This document shows, in pieces, positions 1 through 13,029 of a stretch of DNA of 64,000 bases. Numbering within the stretch: the first letter of the stretch is position 1; every line of letters begins with the position of its first letter. The translations under genes were made by a program, and so were the position numbers. The DNA comes from Bemisia tabaci (Eukaryota; Arthropoda; Insecta; Hemiptera; Aleyrodidae): assembly GCF_918797505.1 (NCBI RefSeq), contig NC_092794.1:76173345-76237344 (forward strand), read 5' to 3'. The notes below the pieces were generated by a model. That model saw only the letters and a list, made by a program, of their open reading frames with translations, searched no databases and was not told where the DNA came from.

Positions 1-1250
1 GGAGATGGCAGGGGGGCAAAGTTTCAATTTTTTCAAAACTTAAAAAATCGATATATCGCGAACGGGTTGAGTGTAAGTGTTGCAGTTTGCGCTATAAAAC
101 GTCAAAAAATATTCTCTACAAGAATATTAATGCTGTTTGTACGGTTGCGTAATTTATCGTGGTCATAAATAGATTTTTTCGATTTTGAAGGTTCGAATTT
201 TTTTCGTTTTTCGTCTCTCCTCTTCATGCAATCGTTGCTACGTGAATAAAAACCTGTTGAGGTGAATCTCCTTAAAATTCTGCATCTACCACACTTTGCT
301 TGACCTCGGAGAAACGATTCGTTCTTGAGTTATAGCGATTTTTCTGCACGTTCCCGGTTACGCGCGAGCGGTATATCGACGGCGCTCCATCACGCGCGGG
401 CGAGACAGAGGTTGTTTGACCACTAAGGGCCTTATATTCATGCTTAAGGCTGTAATTATCGATATTTTCTCCTGCCTTCACACTTCCCCTTCAATAAATA
501 TTTTTTTATACTTCGTTATAGAGGGTGTCCCAGACCACCCGCACCAGGTCTTTTTCTCGGTTGGTTTAGGTAGTGCGAAGTGAAGGACCGCAGGGTTGAA
601 TAGAGAATTGACCCCAAAGTATCCGAATTTCATGGTTCCGAAACACCTCATGCTCCTCTTGCCCAAGCATCGGGAACATTTAGTACAACATCTGAATAAA
701 GTTTGGGCCAAATCCAGGGGCGCCAAAATCGGCGTTTTTGGAACAACCTCTTTGACGGTGATAAATTGGGATAAAGTAGCGGTCAGGCATTTGATTTGTT
801 TCCCTCGCCTTGATTTCTCATTTGATTATGTTTGCTTTCGTAACGTTATTCAAGCTATTTTCGTGTATTTTTCTGATGTTGAATAATGTATATAAACCAA
901 TTTTTAGGGCATCAACTGAGATTTTCCAGTTTAGAGTGTCTCCAAGGTCAAACAAAGTGTGGTAGATGCAGAATTTTATGGAGAATCACCTCAACAGGTT
1001 TTTATTCACGTAGCAACGATTGCGTAGAGAGGAGAGACGAAAAACGAAAAGAAGTCGAACCTTCAAAATCGAAAAAATTTATTTATGACTACGATAAATT
1101 ACGCAACCGTGCAAACAGCATTAATATTCTTGTAGAGAATATTTTTTGACGTTTTTTAGCGCAAACTGCAACACTTACACTCAAACCATTCGCGAGATAT
1201 CGATTTTTAAAGTTTTGAAAAACTTGCAACTTTGCCCCCCTGCCCCCTGC
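1..1250. repeat. Foldback element with about 310-bp inverted arms
   Basis: The first 310 bases (purine-rich start, then a block ending near 308 at the words CTACCACACTTTGCTTGACC) recur in reverse complement at about 941-1250. The arms are clearly alignable along their length but carry many point differences, so this is an older foldback. The loop (about 313-940) holds only short ORFs that I do not regard as genes. The left end may continue before base 1. Confidence 0.8.
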
Positions 1251-1372
1251 TTAATTATCCGAGGGGGCTGAAATTTTGCCCAAGCATCGGGGACACTTAG
1301 TATGTACAACATCTGAGTAAAGTTTGGGCCAAATTCAGGGGGGGGGGGGCCAAAATCAGCGTTTTTGGACCT
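652..1372. repeat. Direct repeat pair, about 100 bp
   Basis: About 100 bases at 652-750 recur in the same orientation at 1277-1372; both include TGCCCAAGCATCGGG and AGTTTGGGCCAAAT. One copy lies in the loop of the 1-1250 foldback and the other just outside its right arm. The second copy carries a run of more than ten G. Confidence 0.75.
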
Positions 1373-1380
1373 CTTTCTAT

Positions 1381-3100
1381 TTTTGAAACTCTGCTACTTG
1401 GGACTCGTTTGCAGATATGGGTCAATCAAACGGGAAGTAACTGGTCGTACTCCATTGCAAAACCAGAATCTTTGGTATGGTCTCTGAATCAGCTGTTTCC
1501 TAAAACACAGTCGTTTCGAAGCTAATATCAGGCATTCCCACAGCTGCCTTTTGTTGCACAGTGCCATCCATTTCTGCTTTTAGTTTCCCTATGCAGATAT
1601 GTGCATACATGCATGAGCCATAAATATTGGGGTCTATTTGGAAAATGCAGCCCAGCCAGAGACCTCTGTTTATAAAAGAAAGAGTGCATGCTCGGATCGG
1701 ATGTTATCCTCAATAATTCAACCTTTTGAATTGCACTGCCTTGGAACGCTTGTGAAGTCTTGAACTTACGTGAGTATGAGAAAAGAGGTTGCTCATATGT
1801 GTGGTTGTAAAATTTATGCCAGACACATAGTGTAAATTCCTTTAAGTCCGGTAAGTGGTGTTTAAACTGGATGAACTGAAACATTGACAATTAGATGCAC
1901 ATTATTTGCAGATAGCAAGGTGAAGGACTTCAAGATACATCGGCAGAATCCACTAATTTTAATTTCTTTTCTTTTTTCTCCTTATTTTTCTGGTTGAAAG
2001 AAATGTCGTCAGCAGCTCCAGAGCTCTCCTTATTTTAAGTATTAATTGATGGATAGTTTCCGAGAATGGAGTGTAACAAAAAAAAGCATTGAGTAAAAAC
2101 TTGGAACCTTAATATTTTTAATGAATATCAGTATCTTAGAGTCAATCACTAATATAAAGCTAATGAATAATATTTGTATTCTCAACATAATTAGGAGGGA
2201 TTCTACTTGTTTTGAAAAAATTTCATGTGACTTTTAATAATCCCAGACGTGAAACGCAAAACTTCAACAAGTGCTAATCGTGTAGGAAGCAATTGGGCCA
2301 TGGAGTAGTTGTTTGTGCTCACAACCCTTCTGTTTTAAGTCGCTAGTATGCATCCTCTTTGAGAAGGTTGTACAATACATGGAATTACACTTAGAATTCG
2401 GGCAAAGTAGAAGTATGGAAAAGCTTATCATTCTAGATGAAATTTATACATCACACTAAAGCTTAATTTTAACACATTTTAAAGAGCTTAGTGACTTAAT
2501 CCTCAATTCTTGAGCGTTGTCCAAGCACATCGACTTGCAAGAAAGAATCAATGTCATTGTAGTTTTGAACTTTCTCTTTTATTTTGGCGGCTCATTTTTT
2601 GCAACTTTTCAATTAAATGACAAGATAATGGATGAATCCTAGTTTTGTTATGTATTGATAAGCAAAACCGTGATTAATGAGAGTCCATTCAGTATCAGGA
2701 AATAAAGGAGGACATGTTAATCTCTTCTATACAAGTATGCCCCAATCCATCCTTAGCATAGACGCTTCATATGGATTCTGTTCTCAGTAGTGTTAATGTG
2801 GAAACAATATTGAAGATGTACGTTCACACAAAATGCACATTGATTACGTTGATGCATGATGCTTGAAATTTGTACTTGTGCGTCCCCCCCCTCCCCCATT
2901 TTTCCCCTCATCTAGCAAATGTTAATAATTTCGAGAGAAACATGAAAATGCATTACTACCCGAAGAGAGACAAGGGAGTTATTTTATAAAGTTATACATT
3001 TCCCCTACTGTTAGTCGCACTGGCCATTAGTGTGAAAAGGGGGAATGTTACCTCATGCACCAATCATGACGGACCTTCACGCAGACACTGGATTACTAAC
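1381..3100. other. No gene recognised
   Basis: AT-rich single-copy-looking sequence. A 120-codon minus-strand ORF (1528-1890) has no recognisable domain, and a C-rich tract lies near 2885. I see no repeat shared with the rest of the window. Confidence 0.5.
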
Positions 3101-3358
3101 CTGTGGAAATTTGTTTTGGTCAAGAACGGCTTTGTGGAGACTGCATGCTCTCTCGAGACCAAGAAGTCGCGGGCCGTTTTTCACGTTGGGAAAGCTGATC
3201 CCAGAAGCGGGTGCCAGGTCGAGAGCGGCGCTTTGCTTGATAGGGCGCCATGTCTGAGTGACGGGCAAGATTCCCACCGTTCCCGAATTGCCCGATGTAG
3301 ATACCATCGCCCCACAACCCGCAAAGAACAGCATCACGCGGTACGCCGTCACCGCCAT
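3101..3358 (-). CDS. Candidate first coding exon, possible secreted protein
   Basis: On the minus strand an ATG at 3358 opens an 86-codon frame that ends exactly at a codon boundary before a donor reading CACAG|GTTAGT (exon end 3101). The first residues, MAVTAYRVMLFFAGCG, have the basic-hydrophobic-small pattern of a signal peptide. The rest is Ser/Pro/Gly-rich with no motif I recognise. Base composition is clearly more GC-rich than the flanks, which is the main reason for taking it seriously. No second exon was found before the window start. Overlapping ORFs in other frames (3032-3397 plus, 3120-3380 minus) are taken as shadows. A chance open frame in a GC-rich patch is a real alternative. 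Confidence 0.3.
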
Positions 3359-4579
3359 ATCCTTTCGACAAAAATACCACAAAATGTATTTGTGTAACAA
3401 TTAAATGAAAGTTATCAAATTTCGGTATTAAATCTGACGCAGGAGGTCATTATGTCTGTAAAAGTTGAGGGAAAAATAAGATAACCTTACCCTCAAAGGG
3501 ATTAAGCCTGCAGAATTTGGTACCAAGAACATCAACCTAGTCCTGTCACTGACCGTGTGATAGCATTCTGGGGCTCAACGACGAAAAATGGGTAATTTTT
3601 GAGGACCGCTGTTAATTTTTGTCGGCACTGTTGTCAGTGTGAGGAATGAATCACTTCTACCTTTTGAAGGCATGCACTTTTCAGAACGAAAAGGTGCAAA
3701 ATCAACAAAACTTCCCCCCTCATGGATGTTGACCAATTTTCAGTATGTCATTCCTCACTATGGGATACGCCTTTTCCTAAAATTTCAAGGCCTGAAATGA
3801 ATTTCTTTCCGCGTAGCAGCGTTGCCAAGTTGAAAACCGTCGAGTTCCATATCTTTTGAACGAAAAGAGATATTGAGGTGCGGTTTGCGCTAAAATTCTT
3901 CAAAAATTGCGTTCTTTTGAAATATGTACCCAATTTGATCGTTTAGGTAATTTCAGATTGCAATGATGCGATTTTTCACACTTTCTTAAGGGTAATTTTT
4001 TTTCAACCCTAGTACATCGTCATATGCCGGATTCTCGATTCGAAAAAAAAAACTGTTCATTGTATTATTCGTACTTTTCCATTTCTTTTGATATATTATA
4101 GATCTCAGGGAAACGATGGGTAAGGGAGATATGAGCAATTTAAGTTTACGCTCCGCGCGCCGCTCGCCGCTCTGAGTCGTCTGTACACTCCTTTCCTTGA
4201 GCTTCACGAGGTCATTCCTACGTATTTTTTTGCGTACTTTCCATTTCTGGCCTTTGAAAAGGGCTCCGATAAATTTTTAGGCGCCTTGCGGTCCATTGTT
4301 GCCATTTTTTGCTCATATTTTCCCTATTGTACTCACAATTCTACTGAAAAACTTAATTTAAACGGAAAACTATGTGCGTTGAGGGAAAGAACGTAAATAA
4401 AAAATAAAATTTCATGTATACATTTTTCCTTCGTTGCCAAATTTTCGAGAAATATCGTACCAAAGAGCCAAATATTTGAAAAATTGGATAAATCCCCACG
4501 CCATGGTTTATGAAAGTGGGGCATAGCTTTCATATTGACGTACTTACGTGACAGATCTTACCTATCTATATGTCGCAGG

Positions 4580-5482
4580 CTAAAGGTCAAATCCGGCGTT
4601 TAGGCAAATGGTCAAGTTTAATCGAAAACGTAGATTGGCTATTTGCCTAGGTATTTGACTAAGTGACGAGGCAATTACATAAAAGCCTAGGCATTTGCGT
4701 AAATGCCGAGGGCACGTTAGGCAAAAAGGCAAATGATGTTCCTTTTCAGGCAAATACTCAAAATCTGAGAAAAAGTCAATTTGCAATAATCCAAAAAACC
4801 ACAGCCAAAGAAAAAAAGAAAAAAAAGGAAGTCTGTACCTTAAAAAGAATGAGGCAGTAGCGTTACTTGTTCGAGCACGCGATGGGTTGGTGGCACTTGC
4901 TGGAGCATTTTCTCTGATTTTTGAAGCAAGAACATCGTTTGGTCGCACATTGATTTTTACTGGCTTGGCAATTACACTTGACAAAGCCTTGCCCTTCAAA
5001 TAACGAAACGCCAGAAACTGCTTTCGGACCGACACTAGCTTATCCCTCGGAACCTGAGATATTTCAAATTTTATTGCCTCTACTTCTTTTAATTCTTCCC
5101 GCGAACACCAATTTTTGATGACACCTGCGGGTGTTCCAATTTGGTAAACATTATTGCGGATGTCAAGAAAAATTCCTTCGATGTTTTTTGGGTCCAACGG
5201 ACCACGATCAAATTTTGAAATGTTCAAAATAATTGTATCTTCCACTTTCAAAGGTGTGAATAATTTCGAACTTCTTTCTGTCATTTTTTGAGCTGCAACT
5301 TTTTGTCGTAGATGGGCTTCCGCTCTTGTTGTGCGTATTTCTGCCTCGCCATGACAATACTTACAAACAAATGGTTGGTCGCCGTCTTCATTACCACACT
5401 CTTGATGACATGAATTATCGCAAGAGCTGCATTTTTTTAAGCTACCAGGCTTTTGACAAGAGGAGCATTGAGGTTGATCACC
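4580..5482 (-). pseudogene. Integrase-like C-terminal fragment with PHD-like finger
   Basis: An open minus-strand frame runs from just inside a stop at 5483 down to 4580. The first Met lies at 5284, well inside the conserved part, so the fragment has lost its true start. From its N-terminus it shows a Cys/His cluster spaced C-x2-C-x8-C-x2-C-x4-H-x2-C-x10-C-x2-C (a PHD-type zinc finger), a charged helix, then a module containing KVEDTIILNISKFDRG and YQIGTPAGV. In my memory that order matches the C-terminus of transposon-derived integrase proteins annotated as KRAB-A domain-containing protein 2-like. The catalytic DDE core is absent. The last 80 or so residues (Phe/Leu-rich) look like read-through into A/T-rich repeat. 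It lies inside the 3690-7112 inverted repeats. Confidence 0.55.
4620..4780. repeat. Cluster of degenerate GCAAATG/CATTTGC motifs
   Basis: Short words such as GGCAAATG, ATTTGCCTAGG and AGGCATTTGCG recur on both strands within 160 bases, including the hairpin GGCATTT-GCGT-AAATGCC. This sits where the transposase fragment loses recognisable sequence. Confidence 0.45.
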
Positions 5483-7112
5483 TCACACGTTCTGAGTAGG
5501 CTCGGAGCTCGACGTTGCAGTTTCAGCTACTTTGTGAGCCGGGCTGGAGCTTGGTGCTTCAAGACGACATATTTTCGTTGACATATATCTCTTCGACATA
5601 TATCTCTTCAAGTTATGGAAACTAGCATTCGTGACTTGAGGAAAACAATAATGTAATTAAAAACTGAGAGTAATGGGCTCTCCCTTCGATCCATCGGTGT
5701 GCATGGTAGGGAAATATTTGGATGCTGTTAGTCACGAGAATGCAAACTGTGGTGTAAATGCTGCTTCCTTTTGATAGTTTGGCACAACTATTATGGTGTC
5801 CTTTTATCGACGTAATTTACCTGAATTACATTTATTGATGCTTGGGTCAGACAGACTGACAGATACTCGGACTGATATAACCTCACTTCTGAACAAAGAC
5901 ATCACTTGAACATTTCAAGAGAAACTAATGAAATAGTGCATCGGGCTCTGGCAGAAGACGTGCGACGTAATAATATAAGTGTGTAAAAATATTATTTAGC
6001 TTCTACAGAGAATTGAACTCTTATAATATAATTAAATCATAAATCTGTTCTCAACTAGTTAGAGTTGGAAGTTGGTAACTAGGGAAATTTTTTTCGTTCC
6101 CGAGACTGGCTGAACTGAACGGAATCGACCAATGGCATTGAACCACTATACCGGATTTTTCTAAAATTCAAAACATTGTAGCTAAAATTTTGAAAGTCAT
6201 TTGCCGATGCTGAATTATCCGAGCATTGAAACCCTATTAAATGTGGTAGAAATAAAATCCTTATATCTTTAAGCATGATCCTTTGTAGGTCCCATTAGAA
6301 TCTGTGGCCGTATAAGCAAGAAATCTGCTGTGAAAGGTGATCGTGTCGGTTTCCCGCTACTAAATTGCCCATGTTACAAAAAATATTTGTCATTTTGGGC
6401 CTTTAAATGCTTATAACTTTTTGAAAACTCAATGGATCTTGATGAAACTTTCCCACTTTGTAGGCCCAATTTAGGTGCGTCAGTAGACACCAAGATCGAT
6501 GGAATCCGTGCCGTCGTTTGGGCTGCAGTCGAGTTCGAACCGAATCAATTTTCAGAATAATGGAGTTACGTGTGTCTATGGTTGGCTTCCACCTTTTTCG
6601 TTCGGAGGCTTTCCAGTGTTGTCGAGTTTAGACTTTGTTCGGAGGTGGCTACCGCCACCCATGATTGCTCATATCTCCCTTACCCATCGTTTCCCTGGGA
6701 GCTATAATATATAAAAAGAAATGGAAAAGTACGAATAATACAATGAACAGTTTTTTTTTCGAATCGAGAATCCGGCATTTGACGATATACTAGGGTTGAA
6801 AAAAAAATTACCCTTAAGAAAGTGTGAAAAATCGCATCATTGCAATCTGAAATTACCTAAACGATCAAATTGAGTACATATTTCAAAAGAACGCAATTTT
6901 TGAAGAATTTTAGCGCAAACCGTACCTCAATATCTCTTTTCGTTCAAAAGATATGGAACTCGACGGTTTTCAACTTGGCAACGCTGCTACGCGGAAAGAA
7001 ATTCATTTCAGGCCTTGAAATTTTGGGAAAAGGCGTATCCCATAGTGAGGAATGACATACTGAAAATTGGTCAACATCAATGTGGGGAGAATTTTTGTCG
7101 ATTTTGCACCCA

Positions 7113-9480
7113 CCCCTTTGTGAATGCCTCTAGGTCAATGACAGCGACTTTTTGGCACATTCAAAATTTCGAGAGAGCGCGCGCCCTCCCCGTGGAGAGC
7201 GCAGCCTCATTCAACATTTTCAAATGGTAATTCCCTTCTTGCGGAACATCGTCGAAAAGTTAATTGCAACTAGAAAGATCACCGACCAGAGGTGTCTGCG
7301 ACGTTTTGCTCGTGGGTTTCTTCGATCGGAGTTCAAAAGAGGTCTTTTTTCTTACAATCATATGTCCGGCTCAGAAAGGAACGAGGGGGCCAACTGCTCA
7401 TCATTAAAATTTCTTTCTGCAGAAAATCGTAAAGAACTGTATCGATTCACGTCTAGAGTAATCTTAGCGCGTCCGCACCCCCACCCTAGGGTGTCCCTTA
7501 TTTCTCAAAATTGAGAAATTTTCACGGGCATTTTTTTCAAAACGTGATGCGACCCAAAAAAATGAGAAATCGTCTTGGAAAAGAACTTAAAAAAAATTTA
7601 AGGGGTCTCTCAAGCGCCCCAAAGGGCGCAAGTGTAAAAATGGGTAAATGAGCTATAGTATAGTAATTTCCCAGACCCGTGTTTTTTCTTTTTCCGAACT
7701 TTTAACTCCTTCCGGTGGCACGGTCCACCCAAAGTTACTATACGAAATCATCACGTTTTTTCACCTGAAAAATGGGCTAGCGCCGTTTGGTTTCAACTTT
7801 CTGCCTTGAAACTGACGCCCAGTTCATTTATGACCGTTGCAGTGTTGTCAGAAATGCGTAAGTTGTAAAATGTTAAAGTGCTGCCGCATCGCACCTTAGT
7901 AAAATTTGCGATTCCGATAATTGAGAAAGTTCACGATTTGATGATTTTTTTAGGGACGAAGCAATCACGCTAGAGCCTCGAAAATGTGAGATAATAGCCT
8001 CCTAGCACTCTACTTTTGATATAAATTAAACATTTTGCCGTGCAAAACGCGCAGGTATACTTCATAAATTTGGAAACTTGACCCAAAACGCTGTTTAGGC
8101 GCTTATGGGATTCATTTCGGAGAGTTGACTGATTTTTTAAAGTTTGAAGGAATGTTTTCTTCGTCAAAAAAACTCTAGATAGTTGGCTCCTATTATTTTT
8201 CTAAAAATTTCTAATTATTAATTTTCCAGTACTTCAAAAATTTCTCAATTTTGAAAAAAAGGGGCTCTCTAACCCTCCCCCCCACCCCCACCTCGAAAGA
8301 CCACGCCAAACCGTGTTTCTTGCGGGAGGGGGTCCAGGTCTCTCATGACGGAAGTTAACACCTTTTGGAGGATAAATCAGCTACCGTACACAGTCCATTA
8401 CGATTTGATAGGTTAGGGTGCAACCCCCCCCCCCCCCCCCACTTCATGGCAAAAATGAAGGGTTTTGTTCGGAACCGGCGATCTCATATCGAAGCGCTTC
8501 GCGCCCCAAAAGATATGCTTTACGCTGATGATTTTATATATTTCTATCATAAAGTGTTGACTTCAGCCTTGAGAGAAATAGATCGCCTCTTGCAAGAACT
8601 ACAGTTTCTTGCAGTTTTTCACTTCGGGAGAGCGGGTAAAATTACTTCGGGCTTTACGCTTGATTACATCGATTTCGGTTTACATCGGAACATCTTTTGA
8701 CGATTTTCTCCTGAAAATCAGTGCAACGCTAAGAAGTTAGCCGCCTTGTATGTCTCCTAATTGCAACTTTTCGAATCGAACTGACGATTTTTTTTTTTTT
8801 TTAAATAAAAAGGCCGTTTTTATAATTTGACCGATGACAACTTGAGAACAAAGATGTATAGCCATCTTCGGTTTGTGCAAAAAAAAAAAAAAGAAAAAGA
8901 AAGGAAGAGAAAAAAAATTAATGAGGCACCTTACTAACGGTGGAACTCACAGGGGGAGGGAGTCACCATTTGAAAATTTTTACTCTGGGTGCGCTCCCCC
9001 CCCCCCCTCCCCCTAAAAGCACCCAGTCGAATTTTGAATCAGCCAAAAAGAAGTTCTCGTTGACCTTGAAGCTCCCTAAAACTTTATTTTCAGTAGATGC
9101 ATGCATTCAAAAGTTATGGTCGTTCACTTTGTAGATTATCACAAAAATCAGATTGGATCGCCTTCTGATAATCGAAGTTCAACAGGGAGTTTCAAACAAG
9201 CCATCCTCAAGTTTCTCCAAAGCGGTTTCACAGAGCGCTAGATCAACAAGAAAACGGTAGCTCTGTGGGTGTAAAGAGCGTAACTTAAGAGGTCACTGGA
9301 AAGACAGAATCTTCACCAATCCGCGAATTTTTGGAGCTACAGATAGCTCAACTGGTAGAATACGAATACAACAACTAGTTGCTGAGGTTTGATTTACTGA
9401 ATTTAGAAGAACACGAATCAAAACATCAAATATGAAAACGCACAGAAGTAACTATTACTCCTAAACAACCACGAAACCGA
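7113..9480. other. No gene; homopolymer-rich spacer
   Basis: No supported coding region. It contains C tracts near 8276, 8420 and 8997, a T run near 8790 and an A-rich stretch near 8880-8915. ORFs of 60-120 codons here cross these tracts and lack recognisable domains. Confidence 0.5.
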
Positions 9481-10929
9481 CAGCTAAAATCCGAAAATAA
9501 ATACGTCCCTCGGACTCGGCCGGTATCATTCGGGGGAGGACCAGGCATCGGGGTTGGGACCGCACAGTTGTCATTTACACGTTTTAATCTTAAACTCCAG
9601 GGTCTAATTATCTGCTGGGGTGTATAGGTCCCTCGAACTCGGCGGAGACAATAAGGTCAAGGCCGTAATCGTTGCTGGTCTGCGAACGCTGGAAATAGCG
9701 GAGCGCATGCCTCCGCATTTTCACTGAAAACGTCGACCCCCCCGGGGGGGGGGGGGGTTGAACCGCACTCAAAAATGTGACTTGGGGCAGCAGGGTCAAG
9801 GCCGCGATCCAAAACAAGGGTCAAGAGAGCTAACGTATTTTGATATTTCAACCTTTTGAATGGTTAATGTTATTGCGTCTGAAGAAGGCGTAGGTAAGGA
9901 CCGAAACGTCTCGTACCATATTTTGAGAGATCGGTTGATACAATTTTATCAGGGAGGAGGAATAGAGGAGAGAAATATAGTAATTACAGGCAAAAAAAAC
10001 GAGAGGGGGGATTAGAAGGAAAAATTGAAAAAAATTGGAGCTTGGTCTGTTCTAAAAAGGAACAACTTCGGTGATAGTATTTTGTTAGGATGGTACCGAA
10101 GTCAGAAAATGGTGGGAAAAATTTCGATCGTGACTGTTGATAATATGGACAGGCTACTAGATCATGGTAAACTAAAAGTTGGACATTATATGATAGAGAA
10201 TTTGGTAGAGGGGTTCTACTAATTAAATGTTGATGGCTGAAAAAAGCGTGACCATTCACATAGGGGGTGATTTTGATGAAGCGCCGCGTGAGAGGTCGGA
10301 CGGCCGGGGGAAATGAATGCCGAAGGCTTCTTGTTGCGTCACGTTAAGATATCAGACTGTCTCAATTGGACGATTTATGTTAAATGAAACTACGCTCTAG
10401 TAACTATGGTTGGCCTATTATTTTATTTTGAAGGTGCTTTGACACAATACTTGCCATTATGGTTATACGTGCGGTTGGTTCGTTATTAGTGGTCGTTGAT
10501 AAATAAGCAAGTATTAGCCTTTAAATCTCCAAAATCGAGAGAGATGTCTATAGTTGCCAGGTAGAGGAAAATAGTGCAGTAAGAAATGAATTGAGAGTGA
10601 GGGTATTATCATGTCAAAAAGGGGGGGGGGGAGAAAATTCAAAAAAAGTATGGGGGAATTTAATTTTGAGATTAGTGTGTTAAAAGAAGAAGAAATTTTA
10701 TGTAAAATAAAGGTACCAAATATTTTTAAGGAATTGATTATCGATAATATTTTGAGAGGTTGGCATTTAAATAAAATGGATGGATAAATTTAGAACTTAA
10801 TTGCTGAGAATTTAGACAGGGTATTAGATTATGCTATGTGTGTACTAGTCGTAAGTGTGTTATATGTATAATGTATGATGTATGTATGTATCGGTAATGG
10901 TTGAGAATCACGGAGGTCCCACGAATGAA
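9481..10929. other. No gene; ribozyme-like motif at 9879-9907
   Basis: A G/C tract lies near 9737-9758. At 9879-9885 CTGAAGA is followed 17 bases later by GAAAC (9903-9907), the two core words of hammerhead ribozymes and a phrase common in 3' regions of retroelements. Stem pairing is not convincing by eye. The rest is AT-rich, with a G run near 10620. Confidence 0.25.
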
Positions 10930-11128
10930 ATGCGCGAATCCTGAGTGTCCATACCAGAAGCGTCGTCTATCGTCCGGTTCGGATCCAGCGTATTTCACAT
11001 GGCAACTCTGACGGACGGAGCGAGTGGCGCGTTGAGTGCTTTCGCGTCGAGAGCGCGCAGGACGGATACTGATCGGACACTTAGGCAAGCCGGAGACGAC
11101 CCAGCGAAAGAGAGAGTGACTTTCCAGG
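10930..11128 (+). other. CpG-rich candidate promoter / 5' exon
   Basis: This stretch is rich in CpG (for example GTCGAGAGCGCGCAGGACGG) in an AT-rich setting and ends at a plausible donor, TTTCCAG|GTAACC (exon end 11128). An open frame from 10945 crosses it but has no recognisable domain. It could be a 5' UTR exon of a plus-strand gene, perhaps the one whose exons start at 34978, but nothing in the sequence links them. Confidence 0.25.
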
Positions 11129-11438
11129 TAACCCATGGACCGCCTCGGGCTCAGCTTTCCTCCCCCTCTGCCCCCCTTCATTTCCTGAGGTTTCCGTCGT
11201 AGCCGAAATGTCCGTCATGCCGGCCACCGGACGCGACTTAGCACTTTTGCACAACTCCCCCACTTGATCGCTGTCACGTTTACTTCAACACACGTTTGTA
11301 GTTTTTCGATGGGCGCAGCAAAGGGGGCCGGCTCTCTTTGGAATTGAAGAAACATCCCCCCCCCCCGAGAAAAATGATGTGAAGAAATTATTAAAAATTC
11401 ACGTTACTCAGGCCTCAAAATGCGTCCAATCAGAGATT

Positions 11439-12622
11439 AAAGAGCGACGCCAAGAATGGCACAATTTGGGTAAGCAGGGAGTTTTCTGAAACCGGACCCA
11501 AACGATACCTTATGATACCCTAAAACTCTGGTAAAAATTTTAGCTCGAGTATACGCACGGTTTTTGAGAAATGAGGGGACAAAGTTGCCAAATCGCCATC
11601 ATTCTGGACAGCATTTCTACAGCAAAAAGACGGGAAATATGGACGAAAAAGTTACACCTTTGATGGGTTTCAGCTGTAAATGTTCTCATTGGGCCCCCAA
11701 GCATTTAACTGTGTTCAGTTTCAAAAATTTTGGTCGCACAGTGGTCAAAAATGGGGGAATTAGTGGACAAATTAAGATCCTCTGTTAAACTTTTTAAAAA
11801 TGAAGTGAAACTTTTGGTCCCCAATAGAATTTAGATCCCGAAGAAATTCATGTTTTTAATTTTTTTAATTATTACTACATGTCAGACCGTATTGTTTATA
11901 GAACGTTGATATAGAATGGACTTTGTAGCATTATCTCAATAAAATATGCAAACTTTCAGAAATTTAAAAAAGAAGAAGGAAAAATGGAGAGAGAAAATTA
12001 AAAAAAGATTTAGATAGTCATAAAAAGAATTTAAAGAATTTTTCCGGGATCCAAATGCTACTGGGGACCAACAGTTTCACTTCATTTTTAAAAAGTTTAA
12101 CAGAGGATCTTAATTTGTCCACTAATTCTCCCATTTTTGACCACTGTGCGATGTGCATTTGTGAAGCTGAACACATTTTCATGCATTGATGACCGATAAG
12201 AACATTGTTAGCCATGAGAACTGCAGCAGACCGACAATTTTACTTCCATTTCTAAAATTTTGACAAAGAATCCTGATTTGTCGATGATTTCTCCCCATTT
12301 TGGACCACTGTGCGACCAAAATTTTTGAAACTGAACACAGTTAAATGCTTGGGGGCCCAATGAGAACATTTACAGCTGAAACCCATCAAAGGTGTAACTT
12401 TTTCGTCCATATTTCCCGTCTTTTTGCTGTAGAAATGCTGTCCAGAATGATGGCGATTTGGCAACTTTGCCCCCTCATTTCTCAAAAACCGTGCGTATAC
12501 TCGAGCTAAAATTTTTACCCGAGTTTTAGGGTATCATAAGGTATCGTTTGGGTCCGGTTTCAGAAAAATCCCCGCTGACCCAAATTGTGCCAAAAAAACG
12601 GTCGTTTTTGGCGTCGCTCTTT
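11439..12622. mobile_element. Foldback element family A, copy 1
   Basis: The ends read AAAGAGCGACGCC and GGCGTCGCTCTTT, and long inverted arms fill most of the element. It is closely related to 52156-53500. In this copy the left arm lacks about 190 bases present in the right arm and in both arms of copy 2. The join falls at a repeated CGCACAGTGGTC word, as expected from recombination between internal repeats. ORFs inside it occur in mirror-image pairs and are not genes. No target duplication is clear. Confidence 0.85.
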
Positions 12623-13029
12623 CAGAAATATTCGAAAGAGGCCCTCCGGACCCCCCTTTGAGCTGAAAGGCATTAAGTACCCGGGCCCCCGATAACACGG
12701 TGCCAGCAGTCCCCCTGGAAAATAACTCGCGGCTTTCACAATTTACTCAACTTTTTACCGCTAATCGAATCAAGGGAAAATGCGCTGTGCTTGAAATCAT
12801 CATAGCAAGCTAGTATTTTTACGTAAATCCCATTCGAATGTAACTCCCTTTGGCTAGATTAGAGCCACCTTTGCTAAATTACAGCTAAATGGACCAGTAC
12901 CGTAAGTAACCGGACGATTAATTTAGATGTGCGCAGGGGCGAGACTGGTTCCATATTTTTGGGGGAGCGCGCGGTCCCTGTTAAAACGGGACATGGGGAA
13001 AACTCTTCCAAGAAAGTGTCTCAGAAAAC

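Larger units (their letters stand above)
3690..7112. mobile_element. 3.4-kb inverted-repeat element with transposase remnant
   Basis: About 450 bases at 3690-4143 recur in reverse complement at 6664-7112, from the outer GGTGCAAAATC to the inner GGGAGATATGAGCAAT. The arms contain GCAGCGTTGCCAAGTTG, also seen in other foldbacks here. Between them lies a minus-strand fragment of an integrase-like protein (4580-5482). The arrangement suggests a large non-autonomous foldback that captured, or is the wreck of, a coding element. No target-site duplication was identified. Confidence 0.75.

Noticed and set aside
1528..1890. 120-codon minus-strand ORF
   Set aside because: No motif, odd composition, no splice or promoter context.
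3032..3397. 121-codon plus-strand ORF
   Set aside because: Opposite-strand shadow of the GC-rich exon candidate; no protein-like features.
8940..9134. Pro-rich small ORF
   Set aside because: The Pro run is encoded by a C homopolymer.
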